Part shown: positions 12,325 to 23,927 of the stretch, piece after piece
Layout: each line of letters opens with the position of its first letter
Position numbering within the stretch: the stretch's first letter is position 1
Source of the DNA: Apostichopus japonicus
Taxonomy: Eukaryota; Echinodermata; Holothuroidea; Aspidochirotida; Stichopodidae
Assembly: GCF_037975245.1 (NCBI RefSeq)
Contig: NC_092577.1
Coordinates: 6,231,001 to 6,295,000, forward strand
Length of the DNA: 64,000 nucleotides
Direction of reading: 5' to 3'
Position numbers and translations under genes: made by a program
Notes under the pieces: generated by a model
The model's database searches: none
What the model was told of the DNA's origin: nothing
The model's input: the letters and a program-made list of their open reading frames with translations, nothing else

Positions 12325-13258
12325 AAGGGAGGGCCCGATAATAAGCGGAAACGGATCACCGACCGAAAAAATATCGGAATTTGTGGACTATTTCTTGCTT
12401 CCTATTGTATTAAAACAAAGCACTTATGTGAAAGACACAAATCACATTCTGAAAATTGTGGAAGCCACCCCGTTACCAAAAGCAGTAGTACTTGCTACAC
12501 TCGATATCGTCGCCTATACCAATACTCCCCAAGAGGAGGCATTAGATATATGTCAAGAAGTCTATGAAAAGGCGGAAAAAAGCGAATATGGAATAAATAA
12601 AATATCTTCCATATCCATGCGCAAACTAATTGAACTTATTTTTAACAAGAAACTGTTTCGAGTTCAATAACCAATTCTATCTACAAAAGATCGGTTGCGC
12701 CATGGGTAGCCAAGCCTCTCCGGAAATCTGTGATATCGTCATGCATAGACTGGGAAACCAGATTTTACCGACACATAATAAAATCTTAAAATGGCTCCGC
12801 TATAGAGATGAAATTCTATTGCTTTACGACGGTTCACCTCAGGAACTTGAACAACAAGTAAACAGGTTGAATGAAATTCACCGCTTCTTAAAGTTTACGT
12901 TAGAAATATTACACACCGAGGTAACATACCTAGATTTGAAAATCTTCAACGGTCCAAGGTTTGAAACCAATGGGTTATTAGACACCAAAGTCTACACCAA
13001 ACCCACGGAAACCTTCCAATACCTCGACAGAAACTCTGCACACCCACTTGCCACTTTTAAAGGCTTCATTAAAGGGGAAGTCTTACGATACGCACGTCTC
13101 TGTAACAATGAGACTGATTTCTTACAGAAAAAGAATGCGTTCACAGAGAAACTGTTACTCCGTAACTATAAGAAAGAGGAAATTGCCTCAGCCACCAAAG
13201 GCATAAAATTTGAAAACCGTGGGCAATACCTCACTACCAAACCTAAACAAAAGGAACC
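12325..13258 (+). pseudogene. Penelope-like reverse transcriptase, frameshifted and truncated
   Basis: Would copy element RNA into DNA if intact. The first frame begins inside the terminal repeat and reads PIISGNGSPTEKISEFVDYF, then STYVKDTNHIL and LATLDIVAYTNTPQEEALDI, matching the N-terminal RT blocks of Penelope-like proteins. A one-base slip in the T run near 12639-12643 moves the continuation to another frame: TRNCFEFNNQFYLQKIGCAM, then the catalytic region RYRDEILLLYDG, then LNEIHRFLKFTLEI and VTYLDLKIF, and finally KPTETFQYLDRNSAHP and FKGFIKGEVLRYARLCN. The usual catalytic Y-x-D-D reads Y-R-D-E here, so an active site aspartate is lost. The frame is cut at about 13258 by the insertion at 13261. 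Part of the linker between the RT and the C-terminal HW motif appears to be missing. Confidence 0.85.
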
Positions 13259-13260
13259 AC

Positions 13261-14152
13261 CAGGGCGTAGCGAAGGTTCTTTTGTTGGGGTTAGGGGGGG
13301 GGGGTGTGGAGGATTTGATTTGCCAACGGATCTGGAAGTGGTGACTGAAATGGGGGAGTGGTCTAAGGGGGTGTCCCCCTCCCCTTTGGAAAATTTTTAG
13401 TTTTGAAACGTCCTTAGATGCAATCTGGTGCATATTTTAAGTCAAATTTGGCACCGTAGAATTTCCATTTCGATATTATTTTTATGGCAGTCGGCAGAAG
13501 AAGAATTAATTGGGACCAATTATCGAACTGTGTTTTCTCTTTCACCGATCGTTGAAATAGTGAAACTTCGTGATGAAAATGTTCAGAAAACTTTCCGGTA
13601 ATGAGAAATAACAACATTCATTGATATACAAGCGAGAAACGTTAAAAATTGTGTACAATTCGTGAGCCGTGTCCTTAAGTTTTCCACGGAGAACGAATGA
13701 CATCTGCGATGAAACATTGTGAACAGAGGATAATAACAACACGTTGTCACACGATAGCACGACTTATGGGCTGGGGCCTGTACGGAAGCCTTTAATTCCA
13801 TTTCTTTCACTGAGTTGCCGGCGATTCTGGCACTCGTCTAGCTGAGCCTGGCTACAGTAGCTATACTGACGGCCGTGACATTATCAGTTATTTGCCGAGA
13901 GGTTTTTAACTTTGCAGGCGTCGGGTGATTGGATTGGTGAATGAGTTTATCAGATGAAGAACTGGAAATCGAAATAACCGATAAAGAAGCTCCCGTTCTC
14001 CTTTTCTTTATTCAGCTTTCCTTCTTTCTTCCCCTTCCGCTCTCTTCACCTTTTCTCCTTTTGCCGACAGACCCAAATTTTGCCGACAGCGACCAAATTA
14101 TTGGGGGGGGGGGGTGTGACACCCCCACACCCCCCGGCTCGCTACGCCCCTG
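13261..14152. mobile_element. DNA element nested in the Penelope-like copy (TIR CAGGGCGTAGCG)
   Basis: The segment begins cagggcgtagcgaagg and ends ggctcgctacgcccctg, which are inverted copies. It splits the RT frame from the retroelement's C-terminal segment. Flanks share only a 3-bp CAC, and some retroelement sequence seems lost at the junction, so target duplication is unproven. It carries the gggtctaagg module at about 13350-13400. No transposase is visible, so it is non-autonomous. Confidence 0.6.
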
Positions 14153-14664
14153 CACGCGGAACTATCCAAACTGTTTCCAAAAGAACCGATTCTAGCCTAC
14201 AAAAGGGCCCAAAATCTCAAAGATTTACTGGTTAACTCAAGGTTTCATACTAACGCAGAATCAGCTGACTCTCAAAGTTCACACGAAGCTCTTTTAGATG
14301 CTCTTATAGCTGCACTATGAGTCCATAAAAACTCGTGCACAGAAAATAGATGCATTTTGAGAACGAGACGCCCAGGCCGAATATAAAATATTCAAAGGCT
14401 ACTACTGATGAAGCTCCTCCTATAAAGTTTGAGAGCAGAAACCGGTCTAGTTGGTCATAAGAACCTACACTAGTCTCTCCTGCTATTAACAGTACACTCA
14501 ATTCACCTAATAGGTGCAATTATGTTTCACCACGAGGAGCATGCTATAAGTTCATGTTCCTCGGGCCCTCCCTTAAAAATACATCAGGTTCTTGGCGACT
14601 ACGTTGCGTTAGATAGTGTAAAACCGCCTACACCCCCTTTCATTCAGATAATTATGATATACTT

Positions 14665-14940
14665 GCTAACTGTGCATTGATTTTCCCTGATAGTAATAGT
14701 CAGCACTATAGTACTGAGCCGTATCTAATTAATACGTGATGTCGCGTAGGCCTGATAATTGCCTTGGTTTCAAATTTGGAATAAAAACGATCGCGTTTCA
14801 GGGAAGAGCAGCTGGATATATATTAGGCTTTCTTTCACCAAGTTATGCCTATTAGGAATTTGAAGTACTCCCACATAAAAAAAAAAAAAACGCAACTGAT
14901 TTCCAAAAAGGGTGGGCCTGGGCCGGGTCTGCCCCCCTGG
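14665..14940. other. Right half of the split GGATCC element
   Basis: Non-coding with an A14 run at about 14877-14890 and a G/C-rich terminus (gggcctgggccgggtctg). Confidence 0.55.
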
Positions 14941-14962
14941 ATCCGCCCCTGACAACACAACC

Positions 14963-15214
14963 CAAGGGCGTAGGAACCGGGGTGCTGGGGCGCCAGCCCC
15001 CCCCCCCCCATTTTCATTTCCAAATGAGAAACAAATCTCATTTGGAGCACCAAATTGCATCTAAGGCCAGGTAAAAATGCAAAATTATTTTCAAAATGGA
15101 ATGGGTGTTGAAGTGTGCTATATTGCACCAAATTGCATCTGAGGTCACCTGGAAATACAAAAAAAATCCCCCTACCCTTAGACCCCTCCCCCAAAGTACC
15201 TTCCTACGCCACTG
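14963..15214 (-). mobile_element. hAT-like MITE, family 1, internally shortened copy, 8-bp TSD
   Basis: The ends caagggcgtaggaacc and ccttcctacgccactg are inverted, flanked by a perfect 8-bp duplication acacaacc (14955-14962 and 15215-15222). It shares aaatgagaaacaaatctca and the caaattgcatct blocks with the copies at 16303 and 42134, but at 252 bp lacks part of the C-rich hairpin region. Confidence 0.85.
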
Positions 15215-15222
15215 ACACAACC

Positions 15223-16294
15223 TCTATCAAGTAGATGGAGATATCATTCACATTTCCCCTAAGCGGTAGGGTGTTAGTCCGCCCCCACACCAACGGTTAC
15301 AATGTGGGCCAAAAGCATTTTATGTACACATTCCCCCACTCTAATATCTGCTAGTGGATGCATAAACAAACTATAAACACAAAAGTTTGAATACCGTCTG
15401 TTTCAAATGATTCGAAGGAGTACATGTTTAAAATGAATATTAAAACCTACATGGAATAACAATAAAACAGACCACCCTTGTTCAGTCATACACATCTTGC
15501 AGACACACCGTGCAGACAAAACGTGTCAAATTACATATTTGTTTACAAATAAGCACTTGATCCTCATCATGAAATTATTAGAATAAATGTAACTACACAA
15601 CTCTTTTTCATCCCCTCCTCTCCCCAACCATCTTTGTAATGAATTTCATTCCATGTCAGTGCTGGATTATTCAGCTGAATCTTTTCACCAGCAAAGAGAG
15701 TGTCAGGCAATCAAACGATGTTTTGAATTGCTCAAATCAAAATACTATGTCGACATTTCACCAATAATTTTAATAGTTAATTCAGGTAGCCCCCTTTTTT
15801 GTTCCCCATTTTTACTAAGTAAAATCCTCATAGAGATGAGTTTACTTTTTGAGATAAAATAGTTGAAATTAAATGAGAAAGAAATTTTGATTTCGAGAAA
15901 TGCAATGGCAATTTCGAAAGAAACGTACAAGTTTTAGATAAAACGCTAATATTTTTAGATGATGATAAGTTAATATTTTGATCTAAAAAACTTTTTGGCA
16001 AAAAGGCGAACGTTTAAAACAAAAAGAGTTCGACATTTGTACCATGAATGGAATTAAAGAAGAGGTTGAAATAAAATCGAAGAAATTTTTAGATAAAGTA
16101 GTTTAATGTTGAGATCTCGATTAAATTACAGATGGCAATTTAAGACAAACTTGATTTTCAAGAAAAGTAAAGGATATGAAAATTTTGAAATTTTGCAGTG
16201 TTCCATGTGGGTCACAGTAATGACAAAATGTGTATTGTTTGCTTAATTGGGATGCCTATCCCGTCCCCCTCCCCAACCCATTCATTTTTGATCC
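15223..16294. other. No supported gene
   Basis: Short frames only. The plus-strand 15653-15730 reads as plausible peptide but lacks clear splice borders. Confidence 0.5.
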
Positions 16295-16302
16295 CTTCGT
16301 AC

Positions 16303-16677
16303 CAGTGGCGTAGGAAGGTACTTTTGAGTGGGGGGCTGAAGACTGATGGCCGACCTGGGGGAGGGGTCTAAGGGGAGGGGGTGTCTCCCTCCCCTTTGGA
16401 TTTTTTTGCATTTCCAGGTGGCCTCAGATGCAATTTGGTGCAATATAGCACACTTCAACACCCACTCCATTTTTTAAAAATAATTGCATTTTCACCTGGC
16501 CTTAGGTGCAATTTGGTGCTCCAAATGAGATTTTTTTCTCATTTGGAAATGAAAAAGGGGTTTTCTGACTTGCGAAGCGGGGGGGGGGGGGGCGGAATGA
16601 TACTTCCGCCCCCCCCCCCATATTTTTCACTGGGGGCTGGCGCCCCCGAGCCCCCCCTCCCGGTTCCTACGCCCTTG
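16303..16677 (+). mobile_element. hAT-like MITE, family 1, full copy, 8-bp TSD
   Basis: It starts cagtggcgtaggaagg and ends ggttcctacgcccttg, with a perfect 8-bp flanking duplication cttcgtac at 16295-16302 and 16678-16685. It is 375 bp with two G/C homopolymer hairpins and the gggtctaagg module at about 16355-16400. No coding capacity. An 8-bp target duplication is the hAT signature. Confidence 0.88.
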
Positions 16678-16685
16678 CTTCGTAC

Positions 16686-18454
16686 GCCAATCAAGTGATT
16701 TGTCACATGTCTACATGGATATGGGGAAGGTGTAGAACATATAGGAGGAGGTACATCGTGTGGCTAATTTGTGTATATTCCTGATTAAGTGCATGTGCAT
16801 TCATTGAGGGGCTGTATCGGTAAGTTTGCCTCTCCAATCATGTAAACGGATCGACTCTCCTGTATGGTTTAGTACCCAGTAACGTGGGTTCACATTCCAA
16901 AATTCTACCGATCAATTTAGAAAGGGGAATGAACCTTTATGGTCAGACTATAGGTGGCGAAAATTATGATGGTGTTGCTGTGGAGTATTTGAATGCAATT
17001 CTATCCGACTGACAACAATTCTGGGCCTGGTTAGACTATAATTTATGTCTAAACTTAAGGTTGTGCTAAAGAATATTAGTGTGAAGTTTAAAGACACATT
17101 GTACTGACCGATGTTAAAATCACTATTGTATAATTGCATGAAAAATCAGAAAATACAGTCTTGCTCTCGTCCAGTTACTCGGTAAATAGCCGTTGGGTGG
17201 ATATGTTGCCAGTCCAGTTATTATTCCTATATACAACGATGCCTGACAAAGAGGTACACATTATATCATGTTACCTACATGAAGCCATTTACCACATGTA
17301 TAGGTTGTCTACTACTTGAAATCGGTTCGCAGGACTAGGAGAATAAGACCCCTTCTCAACCCCATTGTTAATATAGGATTTCAACTGGGGGAGGGGGGGA
17401 GCAGATCCCAACTGACTTAGGTTGGGCCTACACTATTATATGGAAAGGCCAGAGTGGAAAGAAGAATTTAAAAACGAAGGAGGTCTGGTCGTTGGCTTGT
17501 TGAAGGCAAATCTCAGTAGCCCCGTCCTCTGAATTCTTTTTGAACATTGATGGTAATTGGTGCACTCCGAGGCATAATTAGACTACCAATCAGGTCTAAA
17601 ATTGGCTCCATACACCATGCGGCTTTGCCTATGAACAGTGTTTTTGAAAAAAAACGGAAGGGGGCGGGGAGGGTTGTGCATCCGTAGAAGTACGTGGCAT
17701 TCTCCTCAGCTGAATGGAACATTGCCTCCCACCTTCCCTTCTACCCAAGTGTATAATTTGGATTTTTTTCATTAATGTTGAAATACCAAAATACTTTCAT
17801 GTCGTAATTTCAAAAGTTTTTAGAAATGATAAATAATTGACTTCTTTCCAAGCTTGTAGTAAAACAATATCCTGAAAATGCTAAGTATCTTGCTGTCTTG
17901 ATGACACTTGTAGTGACACAATACTATCACGATAGATTTCACTAGTCGATAGTACGCCTTTTTCCATGGAACTTATACACTCGCCTCTTATCTTTGCTTT
18001 ACTGGAAAGACACGACCATCATAGTAAAAATATGTTGTGAATTGTCAATAGGCCGTCTAAATTGTCATTTGTTGAGTTGCAGTGTAATAACTTATAAGTA
18101 TCATATCTTTTCCATAAAACCTATAAGGCCGAAACATTTTCAAGCTGCTTTACAGGATTCTATTAACGCATCATTACCAGAAAATTGTCGAGATGCAAAT
18201 GATAAATTTTGCAGCATATCGTTTAAGTCCTCACATTTAGATCTAACGAATTTGCCATTTTGTTGTAAATTGCTATTTGTCTGAAAAAAGAGGGGAATTT
18301 CCCTCGTGGCCAATGGAAACGACTTGAACAAGTCTCATTTTCAAAATCCAAACAACTAACGACACGGTATAAAGCAGCGTTTCAAGAACGGTTGTGACAT
18401 TTACCTGTTTTTTTTGGTTTGATTCCCCGAAGCAACAGTACTGGCTTACTAAAT
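16686..18454. other. Region with ambiguous exon-like pieces
   Basis: A plus-strand frame at 18133-18284 (HFQAALQDSINASLPENC) and its opposite-strand shadow (EDLNDMLQNLSFASRQFSG) both read protein-like. I cannot decide which, if either, is coded. Confidence 0.4.
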
Positions 18455-18541
18455 ATGAAGATATTGCAATACATTCCAGATGGTGAACATACTGACAGAA
18501 ACAGACCTAGAATATTGCAATTGTCAAAGAAGAAATCCCAC
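18455..18541 (+). CDS. Possible first coding exon of an unidentified gene
   Basis: ATG at 18455 opens 29 codons (MKILQYIPDGEHTDRNRP, then RILQLSKKKSH) ending at the donor CAC|GTATGT in phase 0. A possible next exon follows acceptor ttttgatttag at 19582 and reads KSLRLKRLHDVIIQP before a stop at 19627. The product is not recognised. The basic tail could suggest a nuclear or RNA-binding peptide, but that is weak. Upstream in-frame codons are also open for some distance, so the start is not certain. Confidence 0.35.
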
Positions 18542-19686
18542 GTATGTCTTTTGTTCCTTTCAATTTTAATATTGTGTTAGGCTATGTACTGTACCCACAA
18601 CTTTTATACAAGGACAGGGACATAACGTTGAAGTTATGGCTTAGGTCTTCTCTAGTCATATGTAAAGTGCAGCCTAACTTATGCCTACTAGTTCAATGGT
18701 TCTAGTTATAATATTCAATACTGGCGCAATGCCAGCATAAAGCGTGACCTAGGCTCAGCACAATGATATATGGTGATGCTAGTCTGTTACAGTGTTAGCT
18801 GGTTACAAGTTGAATGGAGGTTTTCCTCCCTCAGAATACTGATCATATTAGTTTATTGAAGTAGTGTTCTACACTTGCGAGATCATCCAACTGTCCGAAA
18901 GGTTTTAGTTAGATTTAGTCATAAACAGCAACTCTTATAGTACTCTGGAGTTGTTTCCTCTCCTGGGAATTGTGGATTTAAGTGCTGACCTGCCATTGAG
19001 TATTTAAGGTCAAATGAAATGCAAGGTTTTCCAGAGATTGAGATTCAATTCCATATCATATACAAGCATTATTGTAGTTTGTGTCACCCAAAATACTCAG
19101 TAGGGGCTATAGCGCCCTTCTCAAATTACTGCAGTGCTTAACAAGTTAACACTACTGTACCCTTACTGGTCCAAGACAACCCATTATTGGAACATATCCA
19201 TAATTTCTGGGGTTTGTGCTGATAATGCTCATTTCCTATTGACGTATCTTCAGCTTCAATATCACTTTTGCATACTTTTACATAATTTACTTACTAAAAG
19301 TGTAGGGGTCTTTTACAGCTAACATGTGAAGTTGATTGCCCACAGAGACTGCTGTAGTGTCACGTTGCTATCTTAATGCAAAAGTTCCTAAGAACTTTCA
19401 TAATAGCTTCAGAAACAAAACACTGTAATACTGTATAATCACTAAATTAAAAAGATCAAAGATTGGATCAAATTGGAACTGCTACCATTGGTTTTTCTTT
19501 GTTGTGAGTATCCTTTTGTTTCTGAAGTCGTCTGAAATTTCTGAACAACTAATTTGATTTCATGTTTCCCTTTTGATTTAGAAGTCACTGAGGCTCAAAC
19601 GGCTCCATGATGTAATTATTCAACCGTAGGAAGAAACCCTCTAGTGAATATGAAGATGCAGACTGCACTGGATACAGGAGAGCAGG

Positions 19687-20331
19687 CAAGGGCGGCGGAA
19701 CCGGGGGGGGCACATGGGGCACGTGCCCCCCCACTTTTCCTCAGGTTAAAAATGTGCCCTTTTTGTACATAAAAATTGAGGTGTCTCAAGTTAGCAAGAG
19801 GACAGGGAACCAGAATGAACACTCGGGAAGGGCCGTTTCCGGCCATCTGAGGGGTTTGTAAAACCAAAATTTTCTTGTACGCTCCGCGCCAACCGATGGT
19901 GGCGCTCCGCTCAGATAGTTGTGCATACAACTTTGCAAATCCTGGCTACGCCCCTGACTTTTAATGAATTTCTGTGAGTCAAACTCAAAGCTATTTCGAA
20001 TGGAAAACATTTGTTAAGATATTAGCAATAAATAAACCCTAATTCGGAAGATTCCTACATTAGCAACTAGCATGATTTCACCCCATTTTGTCTCAAAAGA
20101 AAACTTGTTCCTTGTTTCCCAATTTGCACATTGGATATTGCAGTGCTAGTATGCATATTTTCCGGGGGGGGGGGGGGGCGTTGATGGAGTGATGTGTAAA
20201 CGCAAATAAGATAATACAATAAGAGTTATAAAGGGTACTAAATACAAGGCTGCATCAGTCCAATCGAATTTCTGCAAAGTGCCCTTTGATGTCGGTGCCC
20301 CCCCAGATTAAAAGTGCTTCCGCCGCCCTTG
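19687..20331 (+). mobile_element. hAT-like non-autonomous element, family 2, 8-bp TSD
   Basis: Ends caagggcggcggaaccgg and gtgcttccgccgcccttg are inverted, and the flanks duplicate agagcagg (19679-19686 and 20332-20339). It is 645 bp, contains the GCGCCAACC hairpin module at about 19830-19920 and has no transposase frame. It lies just downstream of a possible exon acceptor at 19582. Confidence 0.88.
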
Positions 20332-20747
20332 AGAGCAGGACCTATGAACCTATCAAGCTTCTTTTGGTATCCTACAGTACACTTTTTGATGCACAGAGTT
20401 CCATAGGTTAGAATGAAGTAAATCTGGCTTGTTAACTTGATTCACCAAACTGCTGGCTAGCAAGCATAGTTAAGGAAGTTAAATTCCCCTGCCACTCTTT
20501 ATCAATATCATGCTACAGTATAATGACATTTCTTCCTTGCATATTTGAGAGCTAAATACTGTTTAAAATTAACACATTTAGAGGGCATTCAAAGATATAC
20601 AAGCACTGGCATCCATTAGGGTAGTGAGCACTTGCCTAACCCCCCCCCCACTCCCCTACATGGGCTACTGTACACTAGGGCTTCAATTTATACTTCATAG
20701 AATTAATAATTTTCTCTCTAACATACATGTACATGCATTAAACTTAG

Positions 20748-20887
20748 TAGAAGAGGACAAGAAGTCTCAGAGATGTTACAGAGCTCTTCTGAAGCACCTG
20801 GCTAGGGCTCAGATATATTTTCCACAGAGTAAAATCAGATTAAGTATTTCTGTTCCTGACATGTCCTCATGTGCTTTAAATTGCTAG
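20748..20887 (+). CDS. Possible terminal exon, unidentified protein
   Basis: After the acceptor-like ttaaacttag, the frame reads EEDKKSQRCYRALLKHLA, then RAQIYFPQSKIRLSISVP and ends at TAG (20885). Composition is protein-like, and no domain is recognised. The acceptor is moderate and no 3' signal is obvious. Confidence 0.3.
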
Positions 20888-21949
20888 CAGTTTCCAAAAA
20901 CTATGTGAAAATACTGAATATTTGGAGAGCTTTGCAGTACCCTTGTAAGTCCAGCCACTATAAACAGAGAACACAATTGGAAATACAGTACTTCCTACTA
21001 ATCTGAGTATATACAGCTTCCAATACAGAATTGTCACTTGCTGAGCCAGTCACTGCAGTTGGTTTAAAAATGTCTAATTGGTCTCAAAATTGATCTAACT
21101 TCACCCACTTGAGTACGTTGGCTTAATAGGGACATAAGGGGAAATATAAGTGTCCCCAAATTTCACAATGTTGACTTTTTTAATTTTATCTCATAACTAT
21201 TTCAACTCAAAATTTTGAGGTTTCAAGTGTCTTCATCTGCCAAATTTGTGGAAAGAACTGGCCATATTGGATAGCTATTGACCAGCTGAACAGGGTACTG
21301 TATAAACCTTTGGTGATCTAAAATCTGGAAAGAGACCCCCAGAGAGTGGTGTAACTAGGTCAATGTAAGCAATGCAGTCTCCAGGGGCCTGGTGCCATTA
21401 AATGAAGAAAAATGATATAAAAACACCCATCCATCAAAGCTGACACACCAAATTAGATACAATTATCTCCTGATGAGTGGAAATTAAAAAGACATTCTGT
21501 CCTCAATAGGAAAGAAGGTGCGAAATTTCACAATTTTCTCACTCAAGCCCACACCATGCATGGTTGGCTTTGTGTGAGGTTTGACTCTCCTTTGGGAGCT
21601 CATTTACATCACTGCACCATACCTTAATATGCCACTTCCACTAAACAACGGACAATCCGGTTCAAGTTTGATGGTTTACTGGTTAATTGTTTTTACACTT
21701 ACCTGGTTATTGGAATCTGAAGTGTACTTTCCTTCATCTGGATTTTTTTTTTTCTGTGAACGTCCATGTATACAGGGTAGTTAGCCAGAGACATACACAT
21801 ATCTATTTCTGTCGACATTATCAATATCTACTATCAGTAGAACTTAAATCTCATTAACATCATTTTCTTTTTCTTCCTTAGGTTAACTAGAATTATCCTG
21901 AAGCGAGCTATTGTGGGATCACCTACTCCACCTGTAGTTACCTGTTTTT

Positions 21950-22127
21950 GATGGAAGTGTTCATACTGAGCTGACAAAGACAATGAATGGTTCATCATCT
22001 GATATTTCCTCCATGTGATGGTAATCACATTAATGGTTAGTGTAGAACAGTGATAGTAATGTTTCAAGAACCTCTGGTAGATTTTATGGATAGCATTGCA
22101 GATCAAGAAATACTCTTTTATCTCCAT
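21950..22127 (-). CDS. Exon-like segment, unidentified
   Basis: The minus-strand frame reads AIHKIYQRFLKHYYHCST, then QMMNHSLSLSAQYEHFHQKQ and meets a good donor CAG|GTAACT near 21942-21950. A related segment (KMYQRVFRQLQYC) lies in 22200-22420 on the same strand, with nucleotide similarity around taccagagg. Possible tandem exon duplication of an unknown gene. Confidence 0.35.
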
Positions 22128-22199
22128 TCACTCTCACTAAAAGAAATTTATACAAAGTTTTAACTCATCCACTCAAATACAACTGACAGAATTATTCCC

Positions 22200-22420
22200 T
22201 AGTAAGGACATAAAAATGATCGGATTCTTGCTGGATTAATCCAGTTTTTGGTACAGTATGTTTGTAATGAGCTTGCCATGACACAATACTGTAGCTGCCT
22301 AAACACCCTCTGGTACATTTTACCATTTGCCAAAGTGAAATAAAATTGCCTCCTAAGACTCAAATGAATAAAGTCTTCTAGAACTCCTGACACTCCCAGA
22401 ATGGTAAGACTGGAAAACAA
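22200..22420 (-). CDS. Exon-like segment related to 21950-22127
   Basis: Minus-strand frame LTILGVSGVLEDFIHLSLRR, then QFYFTLANGKMYQRVFRQLQ. An acceptor gttgttttccag and a possible donor ATG|GTAAAA would give a short exon; the frame stays open beyond it. Function unknown. Confidence 0.35.
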
Positions 22421-22732
22421 CTTGTTGGTTTCTATGAAAGTAGTTTGGGTTACCTACAAATATGTCTTCTGTTTAGGTATTTATTTCCTTCAGATTAAAA
22501 CCAAAAACTAGAAATACCATTTTAGATATTCTATATTGATGGAAACATTAAAGAAGTCAACTCAGACTTTATTGCTGAGCTATGTGTTAGAGGTATTTGT
22601 AATGACTACTCCATCAAATAAGAAAAAAACACCTTGATTAATTCAGGTAAGTCACACATAGGTCACACAACTATGGATATAATCTTGAAATGTAATGAAA
22701 TTTGTTTGTTATGATGGTTATATACTGTAGCA

Positions 22733-23067
22733 CAGTAGAGATGACTGTTTTAAGGATTTGCTTAAATGTTGGAAATATGATTCGAAACGCAATTGGACAG
22801 TAAAACACAAATCATCTCCACCTTTGATATTCATCTCAAAGATGTCTATCATACAGGCTAAAAATAATGGTTGGGTTTGCTTCTCCCTTAATTCTTTGAT
22901 ATTTTTCTCCACACTCCTGATAAACTGTCGCACACCAGTTCTAAGATCCACAATCACATCCTGTGGGGCTAAACAAGCATTATTCAAGTAGGGTGTACAC
23001 AAGTCCAGTGACATTGAAAGCCAGCTACAGTTCCATGCCAATTGTGTCACCAGATCCAATTGTTTAA
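22733..23067 (-). CDS. Exon of an unidentified protein
   Basis: This is the most protein-like unassigned frame in the window, about 110 residues on the minus strand. It reads LDLVTQLAWNCSWLSMSL, then LDLCTPYLNNACLAPQDVI, then RTGVRQFIRSVEKNIKEL and CMIDIFEMNIKGGDDLCF. Codon use and helix-like periodicity look real. A weak acceptor (ggataacaaag) precedes it, and the donor ACA|GTATAT may end it. No family recognised. It runs opposite to the plus-strand exon candidates nearby, so at least two genes or inserted copies are involved. Confidence 0.5.
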
Positions 23068-23827
23068 GTCTTTGTTATCCAAAGTTAAAGTATATCATTC
23101 TTTATCACATATTTCACTAGGCACTTAGCTGACAACTGTAGCCACTACCCAACCACACCCTCTCACACCAGGAGTGCACAGAGCAAAATGTTATGATATA
23201 ACAGTACTATATATCAAATTCTGGAGATAGAAAAATATGTACTTTAACTCAATCTTTTAAATTACAGTGTCATCATTTCAGATATCCAATATATTCATCA
23301 ACCTATAGTCAGTACAGTGAACCATCGGTTCCTTAATTATGTGACCAGAACCCTTCGTCATGTTTTTTTTCAGGCTCCATTTTTTTCAGGGTGTCTTTGT
23401 GTTAGCTCTTGTTTCTCAATTGAATATAAACCAGACTGGATTGCTAGTGGTATTTTGCCTAATGTTTTTATTGAAGATTCAATGCTTGTCTCAATTTCAA
23501 ATTAATATTTCTTTGTATTTCAATTAGCTTGGTATTAGGTGAGCTGTATATACACTGTGGAAGCATTTTAAGACCTTGAAATCATCTTGTACAGTCTATA
23601 GATTTGTATTTTAGTTGCATTAGTTTCTTTACATTGTTATTATAATTATAACTGAGTATTTTTTTTTAAACTACAGTAGCATACCATATGTTTATAATAG
23701 CTGTGCTCTGTGTTTGCCACGGTTACATGATAGAATGCTTCTACTTGCAGACCGGGTGATTATAATTTACATTAATAATAACTTTATAACTGATGACCAA
23801 ATGCATTTTGTTTTTTCTCATCATCAG

Positions 23828-23927
23828 GTAAACTGGAATTATTCAGTCCTGAGATCAGCCTTCTTAGGGATTTACCATATCCGGATTACAGCTTTTGGAA
23901 GAAATGTGTACAGTTTACATCAGCAGG
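23828..23927 (+). CDS. Exon candidate, unidentified protein
   Basis: Between acceptor ttttttctcatcatcag and donor AGG|GTAATG, one frame reads KLELFSPEISLLRDLPYPD, then YSFWKKCVQFTSAG. Pattern and splice context look genuine. A related but frame-broken segment is at 25143-25237. Function unknown. Confidence 0.5.

Larger units (their letters stand above)
12252..14645 (+). mobile_element. Penelope-like retroelement with inverted termini and 19-bp target duplication
   Basis: A perfect 19-bp direct repeat, agataattatgatatactt, flanks the segment at 12233-12251 and 14646-14664. Inside it, the left end (about 12260-12335) and right end (about 14562-14645) are inverted copies of each other, both carrying gtaggcggttttacac and ttgcgttagatagtgt. 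Between them lie a reverse transcriptase frame (12325-13258), a later insertion (13261-14152) and the retroelement's C-terminal segment (14153-14290, reading FPKEPILAYKRAQNLKDLLV). That last motif and the RT blocks are characteristic of Penelope-like elements, whose terminal repeats are known to occur in direct or inverted orientation. No GIY-YIG endonuclease segment is visible. The element is dead: frameshift, altered catalytic box, and a nested insertion. Confidence 0.85.
11866..14951. mobile_element. Non-autonomous TIR element (GGATCC family), 5-bp TSD, split by the Penelope-like insertion
   Basis: The left end cagggcggatccagg and right end ctggatccgcccctg are inverted, and both are flanked directly by acaac (11861-11865 and 14952-14956). 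The retroelement at 12252-14645 sits inside, leaving about 0.65 kb of element sequence. The gggtctaagg module lies at 11937-11960. Two more elements in this window (27960-29823, 40595-43097) have the same end type and also show 5-bp duplications. That fits a 5-bp-TSD subclass of hAT-like elements; class assignment without a transposase is inference. Confidence 0.6.
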
